NCBI RefSeq assembly: GCF_003073045.1
Contig: NC_037601.1
Location: 7,117,807-7,181,806, forward strand
Direction: 5' to 3'
From: Pomacea canaliculata
Taxonomy: Eukaryota > Mollusca > Gastropoda > Architaenioglossa > Ampullariidae
Length of the DNA: 64,000 bases
Position 1 is the first letter of the stretch. Every line of letters starts with the position of its first letter. Below are positions 47,263-60,340 of the stretch, piece after piece. Both the position numbers and the translations under genes were made by a program. The notes under the pieces are model-generated. The model searched no databases, was not told the DNA's origin, and worked only from the letters and a program-made list of their open reading frames with translations.

Positions 47263-49286
47263 TTATTTCCTTATCCTTACAGAATGCTAGTTTGCAGCCA
47301 ACACTTCTTAGCTTCAGTCCCCAACAATGACTTGGGCATGTAGCAGTGCCGATGGCAAATAACTTAATTAATACCTCACTGATGACTCTCCTGATGCTTT
47401 TGAGTGCTTGTCAAAAGAGTTATACTATTGCGCGACAGAGCACACACTCAACATTTACAGCATGCATGCATGTTCTTGCATTCTCCATTCAACATAATCT
47501 CAGAGTACAACCAATGAAAAGGTATTGCTTTAAGCAAAAAATATTTACTAAATTACGAACATTTATGCATTTAAGTAACAACCATTGACACCTATTCTAT
47601 GCATGTGCTGAGATGTGCAAATGCTGCAGCTCTTCATGTCCTCCCAATTCCTATAAAACATGTATCCACCAATAACCCCCACCAAAAAAATAAATAAAAA
47701 TCACTTTTCAGCTGTTACAATTAAGGCTAAGGTTAACATCAAAACTTCTTCAACAGCTCTGTCCACACATTACAGCAGTGTCCTACACAGACAACTGTTT
47801 AGAGTTCTCCTTTAGATGCTAGGCTTAGCAACAACAATTCTCAACACGGTCAAATACGTTTCAACTCATGAATGAATGGTGTGTCGATTCAACACCTCTT
47901 GATGTAAACATCAAAAACGTATACGAAATAAAACTTTTAAAAATTGAATCTTTACATGTGATGGTTACATGTTTCATATAACATAAAAATCATTTCAAGA
48001 AAATAGGTACCCTTGGGTAACACAACAGATGCCAAACAAACTTAAAACGGAATTCACCACAACTATATACTGGATCATCTTTGATATAGTTCTGAACATG
48101 CACAACTTCAGTATAAAAAATGCTTTTCATGACTAGACCTACGCAATGTCAGGCCATCAAGGCCTGAAAAATGAGACCAAAATATCTCCTACCCCACAGA
48201 GGAGACTGAACATAATAAGACAGAAGTTGTAGAATACAATGCATTAATGCTTTATCATAAAAAAGACAACAAAATGATTCCACAAAGTTTAAAGTAAACA
48301 TCAACTATGAATGGATGAAATGTGCTACATTTGTTAAAAATAAACCAAAACAGTTTGGTCACCAACTGTATTGCACTGAACTGGAAATATGTTTTCCAAT
48401 ATTGCAGAAACTTGTGGATTCACCAGTAAATGGCACCTTTCCATGCAGCTGTTGTTTCAACTTGCCTTTCTTCTATTCTGAAGCACACACCTGAGCAGAG
48501 GTTCCTGGTGCTTGCAGTATTGCAGTCCTGTTGTGAGTACGTGCTGAAGGCAGCAAAAAAGAAGTTGAACAAATAAATATTTCTCTAATGTCCAGTGCTT
48601 CATCTGCACCTCTAGCAACTTCAGGATAAAACATTTACTTTTCTGAACTTTAAACGTTTGAACTTTCTCACCACACCATCACACCAATATTGCTCACTGC
48701 ACCATCGCTACCAATATTGCATACTGTTTCTCCCACCTTTCTATTTAGTCAGAAGTAGTTTTCACAGATTTGAAAGAGACAAGAAACTTGGCATAAAAGA
48801 AAAAAAAAAAGACAAGCAACATAAATAAAATCTGCCTTCACTTTTAACACTATGGTCTACTATTCTGACTACTGCGACCATATTATACACATTCACAGGG
48901 ATTTCTGTATGTGATACCATGTTGTTAAATAAATGCTATGATGTTAAATTCTGACCATCTTGCATATATTTGCAAACATGCATATTAATGTTTTAGTTTC
49001 AAAGTGTACACTACCTCATAGCAATGAATGACGATCTTATAAAATGCAGGAATAAATTCTACATTAAAAAAAAGCAACAGTGTGAGCATATGAAGGGAAT
49101 GAGAAATGTATGTATGCACATCTCCCTTAAAACAAAAAAGATTATATCTCTCGAAACAAACTTTCGTTCTTCTAATCGATTTCCTGTTACAATATAATGT
49201 ATGTACCCAAAGCCTTTGCTTCTATTCTCCTGCACTTACAGTATTCATGCCAAAGAGCATTAACAGGACTGGATGATGACCTTCAG
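47263..49286. other. Tail-to-tail intergenic region between FoxH and NKIRAS
   Basis: FoxH (plus) and NKIRAS (minus) converge here, so both 3' UTRs lie in this 2-kb stretch. An AATAAA at 47927-47932 is a plausible FoxH polyadenylation signal. I see no coding exon. The sequence is AT-rich and without clear repeats. Confidence 0.5.
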
Positions 49287-52200
49287 TTAACTTGTATCAA
49301 GGTTGTTGCTACTTGCGCTCTTGGTTTTACGCCCTGGTAAAAAATTGGTCTTGCCTACAGACAAAACAATATTATTAATAGCATCACAATCCTGCCTTAT
49401 TGAATACTGGCATATATATTTTTCTGTAATACTTGCAGCTGGTTAAGCTTCATGGTAACTTATAAAATCAAACAAAACAAATGCATTTACTTATAACAAT
49501 TTACTGATGCGACATAATGTCTATGACTCTATGGTAACCCCTTCCTACACATGCATTCTGCTCTTTCCCCTTTCACAAGAATAATAAACATACTTGGAGG
49601 TTGTGTAATTTTTGATGTCAGCCAGACAAATGGATCAACTAATGACTTCCTGTTTGTAACTGTCACTTCCCACAGTCGCACTGTCCACAAATTAAAAACT
49701 GTTAGCGCCAATCATTAGGCTATCATAATCAATTAAAACTGGAACACATGAACAACATCACTAAAACAAATTCCTAATCCTCAGATTTGGAACACATGAA
49801 CAACATCACTAAAACAAATTCCTAATCCTCAGATTACTTTAGTTACAGTATTAAAAGATCAATCAATTCTAGAGCCTCAAGCCTCAAAATCAATTACACT
49901 ATTAATCCAAATCATAAGAAGAATGTATAAGCCAGAACCTAGAACATGGTCCTAGCTGAGACATTGCTTGCAATGTTAAAATAGTCAAATAATCAATAGT
50001 TCAAGCTCTTACAAAGACAAGGATCTATCACAAAGTTAATTACAAACAAAAGAATAAGCAACATTCCGCGTGTGTGAATGCATGCTCTTGTATGTTCTCA
50101 CAGAAAAACCATTCTTGAAATATATCTGTCATCAATAAATCAAAATTCACCTCAATAAAACAGTTAACAACCAAATCCTCTATCTTGTTTGCTTGGAGTA
50201 GTTGAAAGTGCTTCTATATCACTCACATTTTTCCTTTGTTGCCCATGCCATAGCTGTGTCAAACTGCACTTGACGCTGCTCTGTCATTTCGCTCTTATTG
50301 CCTATTACTATGATGTGAACCTGTCAAGAAAATGATTTGAGACATTTTATAATAGTATGTATGAATTAAAGGCCAATAAGCACATTCTTGTCTGCTTTAA
50401 AATTAGTCTGCTATATTTGGTCAAGCCACAGTTTTCCCAGAGTATGTTAACACTTTTGCAACTTGTACACTCCCAGCCTGCCTGGCACTGGCGGTGACCT
50501 GAGTCACTGCAATACAGGGAGACAGATTGAGAGGGCAGCCGGACAAGAAGCATACTTATCTGTCCTATCATGTATCCTTAGTGTCCTGTCTAATCCCATA
50601 ATAAATGTTCCTTGCTTTTCCCTTAAAACTTATCTTACGATTATGATTCACAATATAAATTTATGTTGCTACAAAAAAGCTCTTAGATTTATTGAATTTT
50701 GAGTCTCTTCTGCAGTTGCCTTGTCCAGGCCAGACCAAATGATTTAGAGGCTGTATAAGGCTCACGGCCTGGATTTTCCCCACTCCTGCTATAAGGCATA
50801 AATGCAAGAATCTTATAAAATATAAATACAAAAAAGCAATATTTATCAATATATGTATAGACAAAACAGCATGTAATATAAAGATAAGGTAATACAGTTG
50901 TTCAACAGTACATCCATCAGCAGCAAGTTACCCTTGACAAAGTACACAACATCTTTTTACCTTTCCACAGTATTCCAAAACTTGTCTCATTCTCCACACT
51001 CTCCTATCTTGTTATTTCAGCACATATTACGCTTGACTGAACCAGAGATGGACCACATACTGACAGTTTTTTGGTTATTTGTTTACAATTTTGTTTGCTA
51101 TTTCCCAAATCCTTGCAGAGAATTTTTAAATTTCTGATACCAATGGCAGCAGAATGGTTACAACTGATCCATGAAGTTTATGGCTTAAGAACTTAAAAAA
51201 AATTATGAAAGTTGGTATTAAAATAAGAGCTTGAAATTAGGCTGCCATATTACAATTTAAATGCACATGCATAAATGTGTATTTGTGATCAGTAAGTTGG
51301 AAACAAAGCAAAAACTGCAATTTATTGCACAGAATGGCTGGCAGAGATTAGGAAAATGCCATGGGAAGAAAAAAATTGTTTTATGTTAACCTGTTTGCAC
51401 ACCATGCTACAATTCATTACTGTAGAAAATGCAGAATACCTCTCTCTTGTCTCTGTGCTTGTCAATATCTTTTTTCAATTTGTCCAGACGTTGGAAAGAT
51501 TCCCAATTCGTTGTGTCATATACAAGTATAAAGCCCTGCAAAAGAAAAAGGATATTTTACTGAGTGTAATACAGGAGCTACATGATTAAGAACCAGAGTT
51601 CTGACAGATACCTTATATTCATCTGGAACTTTTTATGGTGGGAAAATCCTATTTGTAGAGTTCCATCAGCTTCTGTCAGGTAATTCTCTGACTTTGGTTA
51701 TTTCAGCCAAGTGACTTCTGAATTCTATTATGTGTGAATTAATTTAGGTCATTTATGGTTCTGTGTGATTGTATGGGGTTCTGTCTGGTTTGACAGGTAT
51801 GAATGTGTGATGGTATTGATTGTTGTGTTGAGTGGTTCTAACCCATGGTTCCTTATCGTATCACTGCTAATTGTTCTCTGGGATAAATGAAGTCTTAATC
51901 TGAAAAGTTTCCATGCTACATGCAGACATGGGTATATAGGTAAATGGCACTAAAATACTAAGAGCAGGTACAGAGTCAGAGTGAAATCATTTGGAAATTA
52001 AAGTTAAATAAATACTGATAACAATTAAAATGTATATTTCAACTTTAAATTCAACCTGTTAAAAACCATCTAATTGTTGCAACCACCAATGAAAATGGTT
52101 TTGTGCCTACAATATTTGTATGTCTATTTTTAGTGATTAACACTAAAATAGCAGATCCAGATGCTATTTGTCTAAAACTGTTTCCAGATCTGCCTTTTAT

Positions 52201-53228
52201 TTACTCAGGAGGTGGAAGACTCCTGTCTTCCACTATAAATGACATTTGAAAACACATCTTTTCAAATCATTAAGTTTAAAACACCTTAAACAACAGCACA
52301 TACTCAAACTATTTTACTCACATCAGGGAAATTTAAGTAGTGCTTTGGTAGATCTGCATCAGACTGGCCCTGGAAACATACAAATGTTGTAAACTATATC
52401 ATGTAAAACTAATAATAATCTTTCTGCATGGTTATCACATAGCAAAGCACAAGATAAAGCTTTTTGAGCATATTAATTTTAAGTTATGAACCAAAATTAC
52501 ACATGAAAGAATGAAATATGATATAATCTTTCTGTTCACAGACAAAAAGAAACTCAACAAAATTTGGCTGCAAAAAATACTGTGTACTTTGTTACTCAGG
52601 ACCTTTGTGTTATACATATATATATGATGTAAGATTTTTAACACAAATGTCATTATATTTGTCATTGTTCTTACCCCTGATGCAGATCCAGTGTCAAATA
52701 TGCGAACTTTTTCTTTTACACCTCTGTCTGTTTCAATTACTGCTGTATAAATATCTTCAATGGTTGAAAAACTTGGCTGCATAAAAGGTAATACAGTATA
52801 AAAATAATGTTCCGTTTGATTGGTCACAATTAGAAAACAGGTTTAAAACTAAAATTATAAAATATAAAAGAAATTAATTTACATCTAGAAAAACCCTTAA
52901 ACATAAATATTTGCTAACTGCCATCTGCTTTAAAATAGTCAAATAATCAAATTAATTTGTGCTAATGATGCAAATGAACCTCACAACTTTCTCAAAGGAT
53001 TTCTGGTTGGTTTCAATAGATTTGAAAAAAAATTCATTCTTCACACTGAAATAATTGAAAAACAAAACAAACAAAAGTTAAGAGGTTCCAATATTTCCCA
53101 TAGTTTGCTAAAATCATCAATGAACTCACATTCTCAAAAACATGGTTCCCATACAGAAGCTGTTCAATGATTGCACTCTTGCCAACTTTTGAATGTCCAC
53201 AAAGTATGATCTTGCTGATTTTGCCCAT
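49287..53228 (-). CDS. NKIRAS: NF-kappaB inhibitor-interacting Ras-like protein (kappaB-Ras), complete, 7 exons
   Basis: Small atypical Ras-like GTPase; vertebrate NKIRAS1/2 bind the PEST region of IkappaB and slow its degradation, restraining NF-kappaB, and also act on Ral. Exons in transcription order: 53228-53130, 52776-52675, 52369-52322, 51535-51440, 50320-50227, 49680-49594, 49354-49287 (stop TAA 49287-49289), 594 bases, 197 residues, all in phase; vertebrate proteins are about 191. P-loop is GHSKVGKS (11-18), then QLLYGNH as in vertebrates. The switch-2 region has DTGSASG (61-67) in place of DTAGQ, the atypical feature of the family. The base-binding motif reads GNKSE (122-126) rather than NKx[21 protein letters not shown] and the [10 protein letters not shown] tail match the C-terminal half. 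No CAAX box, as expected. A donor-like site at 53788-53793 suggests a 5' UTR exon ending at 53794. Orthology is firm; which paralogue cannot be said. Confidence 0.95.
49741..49835. repeat. Tandem duplication of a 48-base unit (NKIRAS intron)
   Basis: The segment beginning ggaacacatgaacaacatca is repeated immediately from 49789 with almost no change. Identity this high suggests a recent duplication. It lies between NKIRAS exons at 49680 and 50227. Confidence 0.95.
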
Positions 53229-54599
53229 GCTGATTTGTGTTTCTGTTTAAAAGCAGGATAAGGACTGATGTATCCTGTGGAAGTAAAAAGCAGTTGAACG
53301 ACAAGAACTAAAAGTATTAAAATTGTTGTCACGTATAGTTATATGATTTGATTAACTGTACCTCATGCAAAACCTCAGCAAAAAAGTGAAAAAATTAAAA
53401 TTATAAAATACCACTTGTATAATTATAAAATAATAAAGTATAAAATATGAGCTAGTAAAAATTACTAACAGAGACTGCACGGACAATTTTTATATTAAAT
53501 ACGTCCGTGGGTGCAGATTACAGAATGAAATTTTAATACATAATTTTGAAATGTTAAACATCGGTTACTTTGATAAGAACAATTGCTAAATCATATATTT
53601 ACTTTTATTCAAGCTTTAAGTACTCGTAAGCGCTTTTTTCGGACACTTGCATGTCTCCTACTGAAAATAACACAACCCGTACGTTCGTATATACGTTTCA
53701 TGTCATGTGTGAAGTGTGTGTTTGACTTGTGATTACGCTAATGACAAAAGTTGTAAATAAATCATCCACGAAAATCCAGACAGCTTTACTTACCAAGTGA
53801 ACACACATTTAAAAGATTGTTTGGCACAATGGCTTACTGCAGAGCAGAGTGTCGCGAAGCTTTCCTTTTCTTGTTGCTGCAGACGCCATATTGTGGTGTC
53901 TCCAGTCAGTTCACGCTATTTGCACTGCACAGTGTTTGTACGCTCATTTGGCTATTTGCACAGCAAGGGCGGCCACGTTCGCTTGCACGGATCACGAACT
54001 TATATCTTTATTATATATAAAATACACGTCCATGCACGGATCGAAGTTTCACTATGAAAAGAACAAGAAGGGCATCTTTCATCAGAGTACTTATCTCTGC
54101 TCCTGAATGCCTGATATAATAAAAAAATTCATTGGAATCACTCAGAGAAGAGATTTTGCTTGTGTCGTCTAGTCAATCGCAGTCCAATAATGTGTGCACA
54201 ATCATATGTTTCCGCTGGTTTGTTGTCTTTGAATGTTTCTTGTGTATGTTAATTTTTTTTTTTAAATTCAACAATCGATAATCACCCTATGCGCATCGTA
54301 CTGTCAACGTTATCTAGGCCCTATATAGGTTACCTATATTGACAGGGGAGAGTACTCTTACCAACCAAGGGCCATAACCCCTAATAATGGCACGTGACTT
54401 TTAGCCAATTGTGTACTACGTGATCGGAACTGCGCGCCATTTGCAAAGTTTTGTTTCTACACTTTTCGCAACAGGAATTATAATTAAGCTTCTTCAGCCG
54501 TCAATTCCAATACTGATACATGTGTTGGACTCTTCAATAACAGTATGTATAATTTATATGCTCTAAATTGGCATAGTTATTGAGATTTTAGTTCCAAGT
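53229..54599. promoter_or_regulatory. Shared upstream region of NKIRAS (minus) and the DUF4806 locus (plus)
   Basis: The flanking genes are head-to-head. The probable NKIRAS 5' UTR exon begins at or beyond 53794. A CACGTG E-box at 54391-54396 and a CCAAT box at 54405-54409 sit near the DUF4806 side. The palindromic core cctatatagg lies at 54320-54329. No TATA box at a convincing place. Open frames at 53797-54106 are short, overlap each other and are not supported. Confidence 0.45.
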
Positions 54600-56937
54600 T
54601 CAGTGCAGAATATTACGCTAAGAAAAGAAAGATTAGAGTACACATTAACGCAATAAATGCACAAGTTTTCCAGAGAGAAGTAGAAATCAGGCCCAGCAGT
54701 TCTGAAAGCTTGCAATTTGATAATTCTTTAGCCGTTAGCGATGCAGAGAATTCGGAGCTGTCAGAATTTCCTCAAATAAATTGCGATTACGAAAGTGTAG
54801 GTCACGAACTTTACCATTCGAAAGCAACAGAATTTCGACAGTTCCTTCTGTTTACTGGTATAGTAGCGTTAAAAGTATCGATTCAGACAAATTAACTTTA
54901 ATGGCATTTTCTCTACAACAAATGGTAATGACTGTATGATGGTCAATAATTTATTTTACTGTTATTCTAGATAGCTGGCTGCTGGCATTTAAAGATGAAA
55001 GTGGTCACAGGATGTGCAACTGGCCATCACAATCTGTTGAACCAGATGCAAGCTTCATTAATTAGAGCTATAAAGCCAGATTCCTCATGTTCTATGCTTC
55101 CAGTTCTCCTGCACAAGTCATTAAGTAAGTGCAATTTATTTTTTGATTCCTAATATTCATAATTAATTCTTGTGCAGAAGAAAATTTATGAACTGTTTGA
55201 ACACTATAGCATGTCATTACGGCACAAACAGTGTAACTTTGGTTGTGATTTTGCCCTATAAGAGTGAAAGGAACTAAAGTACGTGATTATATTAAAGTGA
55301 AATTTATGCTGTGCTTTTGGTCTTGATTTGTGACATCTAATTAGCACCTTTGCCTTCACGCCTCCAGCGCCCTTGTCTGGTGTTCATCCTGCCAGCACAG
55401 GGACCCCAACCCTTGGAAGGTAATTTGAAGTCATTTTGTTCATAATCATTTTAACATTTTGTTTGTTCTTACCCTCGGCCAAGACTTTTGAACAGCGTTT
55501 TTGTGAAATATAACTAGAAGTGCAAAATCCCAGGCTTCTTTTGCCATAGTGAAAAAAATTGAAATAAATAAGGATCACTATTTTACATGTTTTCTGCTAT
55601 TGCATTTGTTGGTTCCAGGTAAACAAGATAAACTACAGAAAGCTGTACAGCATATACTGTCTCTTCTGGAAGAGATGAAAACTGACGTGAAAGACATGAA
55701 AAATAGGCTTGCGCAGATGGAGTGCCAAACCCAAGAAAAGGAGCTGACATCTGACACAAGGGTTACAGTTTCCCTTAAAATCTTCAGAGGATGTAGAATG
55801 TCTCAAGTTGGATTTAAAGACAGATCCAGGAAAACGTGCACGCTTGGTATGTACTCTATTCTGAGGAGTCAAGTGTCTGTGTGCTATTCCCTTTAAAGGT
55901 TTTCATAGCATTATATTGTATAATGTCTGCAGTACTAAAATGTAACAAAAGCATTGTTATGGTGGCATGAATTACAGCTGATAATAAATTTTCTGTAACC
56001 ACTTTAGCTTGGTTACGAAGAAAAATATGAAACTTCCTTAATGGTTTTCATCCATATTTTGGTCTTAGAATACGAAGAAAAATATGAAACTTCCTTAATG
56101 GTTTTCATCCATATTTTGGTCTTATAATACTAGTTCTCATAACATGTATCATGATACTGACTACAGCAAGTTTTATTATAAAAAAGGATGTTTGTTTATT
56201 TTTGTCTGTTTCCAGGAATGCTATTTGGCGATGAGGGGAGGCTTTAGCTTAAAGCTCGTAGTCAGGGGTATACTTTCTGTGCTATTTTCAACAGAATTAG
56301 CCCGGTGTTACAACTATAATGGCCTGAAGGGAAAGAAGGGACTGAAGAACCACCCCTTTATTTTAAGAACAGTTCAGGGTAAGGATTTAAATATTTGACT
56401 TTGTGTTTTCATGAGTCATTGAGAAAAAATATTTCAGTGTGGTTGAATTACATTGCAAATTTTAAAATATGTACACATGTTTATGCAATGTCTGATCCTT
56501 TTAATCAGCTGGTTAATACTGTGTAGAAAGGGATTATGATGACAGTTTATGGATAGAGTTCTCCTGCCTATAGAAATTCTAACTGAAATTCAAATGCAGC
56601 TCCACTTGTTTCTGTTTATAACGCTTTAAAATTTTTATGCCACTTTACATATCTTTATAATTTGCTTGTACCTTTCTTTATTTCACCATATATTCTGGAT
56701 TTTTAATTTCAGCAACCTACAATTAAATGATTATTTTTATGCAGACTTCATATTCTTATATTTGTTCTATTTTTAGATGCTGCAAGAAAAAGTTATCCTG
56801 ATGCTACGGAAGTGGAACTGCAAATTCAGATTTCGAGCTGGCTGACTGGGGCGAGAGATCGTGAAAATGGGAGAAAGGAAAGACTTTTAAAGCCTGTAAA
56901 TAATTCTGGGGTTGAGGGTGAATTACAGGAGAAGTAA
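54600..56937 (+). pseudogene. DUF4806-domain gene, apparently disrupted
   Basis: Pieces with good splice sites: 54971-55124, 55368-55419, 55619-55846, 56216-56378, 56777-56937 (stop TAA 56935-56937); an upstream open frame at about 54600-54895 (KKRKIRVHINA at the start) may be the first exon. The last three contain the DUF4806 pattern: FPLKSSEDVECLKLDL and KRARL, then MRGGFSLKLVVRGILSVLF, TELARCYNYNGLKGKKGL, and SYPDATEVELQIQISSWL. The exon at 55619 opens with a coiled coil (LQKAVQHILSLLEEMKTDVK). Two defects: TAG in frame at 55060s after the segment NWPSQSVEPDASFIN, and a one-base frame change inside 55619-55846 between the coil and FPLKSS. Both could be assembly errors. DUF4806 has no established biochemical role; family members recur in many copies in some invertebrates, so mobile-element origin is possible. 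AATAAA lies at 57047-57052. Confidence 0.7.
56014..56127. repeat. Tandem duplication of a 57-base unit
   Basis: The unit starting tacgaagaaaaatatgaaac at 56014 is repeated from 56071 with about one or two differences. It lies in the DUF4806-locus intron, about 90 bases before the exon at 56216. Confidence 0.95.
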
Positions 56938-57279
56938 AGCTGTAAAAATTTCAACTGATATTTGTCTGGAAAACTCTGACATAAACCTGTACAGGTCAAT
57001 GCTTTACGAATTTGTGTAAATAATCATTTTTTTAAATTAACAATTAAATAAACATCAGTAAACAAAAAATTATGTTTGTTTTTTGTAACATTTTTGCATT
57101 TTTGTATGAACGTTTTTGCTGTTTCTTATGCAATCATTGCAAGACACTCATTATTAATCCATTTATTTTGCATTTATAGGGTTATGTTGATGTATTTGAT
57201 ATTTTTTGCAAATCAGAATACACCGAAATACCTAAAATTACCAATAGCAGCTGAAAAAGACATCTGGGATTTATCTGGG

Positions 57280-57425
57280 ATTTGCCCATATTGCCTATAT
57301 GGAAAATCCCATATAGGACCCATTGTTAACCCGTTTGCGCTTTCTACGTTGGGACCTATATAGGTTTACCATATGCCCCCTAGATTCTGCTATATAGGGT
57401 CAACGTGGGTCCATGTGGGTCCTGT
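57280..57425. repeat. Cluster of palindromic CCTATATAGG/CCATATAGG motifs
   Basis: Seen directly: gcctatatgg, cccatatagga, gacctatataggttta, ccatatgccc, ctatatagggt and then gtgggtccatgtgggtcct in about 145 bases. The 20-base stretch at 57355-57374 nearly matches one at 54320-54339 on the other side of the DUF4806 locus. This could be the end of a mobile element. Confidence 0.6.
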
Positions 57426-59889
57426 TTTCTAATGCTGATTGGGCAAGAGCAAGCAGCAGGCATTGCCTACTCCGATTCACCATAAATCGTCCCTACATTG
57501 GTTAGTGTTTTGTGAACATTTATAGTAATCTGCTTCTTAAAATATTGTTCTGTACTTGAAATATTTATGTTCAACTCTAGTAGATCATTAGTAACATATA
57601 TGTGTAAGGTCAGTTGGCTTAAGTGTAAAGTGAAAATAAATTCATAAATAGGAACATGATGAAAATCCTATCGCTGAGTATATTGGTGTGTTGATTTTCC
57701 TAACATAGTTTTAGGTACTTTCAACACCCTTACAACCCTCAGTTTACCCGACTATGTCAACTTCATTTAATTATTTCCACTTTGTAATTGCTATGGTGTG
57801 TGTTTGAGTGACGAGAAGGAAACAATGACATCACATCATCTAGGTCAAGGAAAAAAAAAGGTAAAGCAGAAATGATCAAGCATAGGAAGATTTTTTTTAT
57901 CCTGTAGTAACAGTGGTCTTTAGGAAAAGTGCATGTAAAAGTGTATAAGCAGTAATATTTATTATAAAAGGGTAAAGAAAAATAATGTTTAACAACAGAT
58001 GACACAAGAATTATATTTCATTGACTTTGGAAATTCATAAAAAGTGACCATCATTAACATAAAAAACACACTCAAATGCACAAAAATACACTGTCTAGTG
58101 AAATCAACTTAATACAAAGTGACCAAATATCAATATAGTACAAGGTATGTTTTCTTCCAAGCAAAATATTTTCATATGATGATTTTTTATATAAATCTTG
58201 AAACTTCAATAAGAATACAAATAACTGCCATGATTCATCCATATGCATGTCATAACATCTGTATCCATTTGTAAAAGCACAGCAAAATCCATGCACAACA
58301 AAACACTATGCACATACTCTATAAAATTGCCAATGTAATAATCATATTATTAATATTTTATTACAATCAAAAATAAAGTGTCAGTCTCAACTTATGGCTT
58401 CAACAATACTCATGATGAGAGAAAGTTTGGTGGACTGTCAATGATGTGTATGCGTGTGTTTCTGCAGTTCTGCTTGATAAGGTTTCGGGAAAAATAGAAA
58501 TACACATGTGCAGGCACACATACACACTGGGGCAGGTATGGAAGGCAATTACATTTAATAACACTAAAACACAATCAACATAACTCATAGCCATTAATAT
58601 GTTTCTTTTACAAAGATAACAGAATTTATGAAACCAAACTTTTGAGTAGCAATAAATGGATTTTGAATCATTGTGAACAATTGAAACTATTTTTAAAAAA
58701 CTTAAGAGGTCTAATTGTAGAATTAGAAAGGTTATATTACTGCATTTTAAATGGTGTTCAACATTAGTTACTTTGACTAAAATTGCTGAATTATATACTT
58801 TTCCAAACTGTAAGTACTTACAAGTGTGTTTTTCAGACACTTGGTATCTGACTGTAAACAAAAATTCATATGTCTCAGTTATGTATGAAGTGTGTGTTGA
58901 ACAATACTAATACTTTGTATGCAATTTGACCACAGGAGATAATTTGACCATAGTCAGAAATGGCTTTCACCAAACTGCAGAATAAGCTACCATTATTCAT
59001 CTCTGGACATGCAGAAATAAACTATAAAAAGACAGAGGATCACACAGAACTGCAGTGTTAATATCACCACACAAGTTGGGTTCACACGAGAGAGAGGGCA
59101 TGCAGACCATTCAAAGGTGCCACAATTGTTAGATATCAAGGTTCTTTTGAATTCAGGTTCCCATGCAATGTCTGGTGTAACACTGTGCTTCAGGCTATTT
59201 TCTGCTCTAAAGGTGCGCTTTCAAACAGCCACAGAACAACCTTTTGGCATTTACATAAAAAAGGAAGCTAAATAAAGTTGAACAAATCTAAACCCATAAA
59301 AAAGTGAGACCATAATTTACATTTAATCAACACACAAAAAAGCACAATTGTCATATCTTTGGGGGTCAGTGAAGAGTGGGGTTTTGATTCACCTGCGTAC
59401 CCATGCCTGCATACACAAGTGTCTTGTGCAAGCCTCACAACCATCTTAGGTATATGAAACTACTCAAATTCTAACAAAAGTCTTAAACTAAAACGGCATA
59501 TCCACACATGCATCAACAGAAACCATGAGCATGACAAAGATCAATGTGCATAGGTCAATCCATGTAGATAAAGGAGACTAAATCAAGATTTATTCTGTGG
59601 TTGAATTATAGGCTGTAGTTTACTAGCCTATGGCTTCTATGCTCTGACAAAGTTTGCTGTCCAATTACCCTACGTAAAGCTTATTTGTAAAAAGAATGCT
59701 ATATATGTCATAGTAGACCATCAATATGTGTAACATGATTGTGGATCATAAATTTTAGCTATGATACATTGCTAATTTGTCCTGTGATTGCTGCCAGTCA
59801 TTGAATAGGCACATGGAGGCAGCAGCTGACAAACCCCTTCTTGGGCAATGGTGAACAGGATGACCTGTCAACTTCATGTTCATAACCCA

Positions 59890-60340
59890 TTTCTTCATCT
59901 GACCATCACAGCGCCAACCTCCCTACAAGGTACTTTTGAGTTGTGCTGGGTCACATGGCCAAACCAGATCAGCCTACATCGTTTAACTGTTGCTGTTCCT
60001 ACAAGTAGCCTGACTGCTTCATACAAAGTCATTGGTTCTACATTCCCTGAGATCCGGAGCAGCCTCCTCAGGCACTTTTTCTCGAATACCTGGATACTCA
60101 TGTCCGTAACAGCAAGAATGCTCCACATTTCCCATCTGTAAAGCAGGACTGCTACTATGAGCTACTTGTACAGACTGAACTTTGTATTAAACCTGTTTTT
60201 GTTGCAATCCTGATGCAGATATCATGAAGCTGTCATCTTTGGAAAGGGTGACTACCCAGGACTGTTGTTAAACCTCTTTGAACCATACTCAGTTCAAGAC
60301 CTGTTATCACACTTTTGTCTATGTACCTTGCACCTGTTTA
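59890..60340 (-). mobile_element. Non-LTR retrotransposon C-terminal fragment
   Basis: The minus strand reads VFEKKCLRRLLRISGNVEP and later KRCRLIWFGHVTQHNS, the pattern near the C terminus of RTE-like LINE polyproteins (RIQAFE.KC.RRLL... and WFGHV.RH). Stops on both sides show decay. It may belong to the same family as the fragments at 27180-27520 and 38130-38855. Confidence 0.75.

Noticed and set aside
57763-58861. Minus-strand hydrophobic frames
   Set aside because: AT-rich sequence read in frames rich in Phe, Tyr and Cys; no motif, and position fits VPS4 3' UTR or intergenic DNA.
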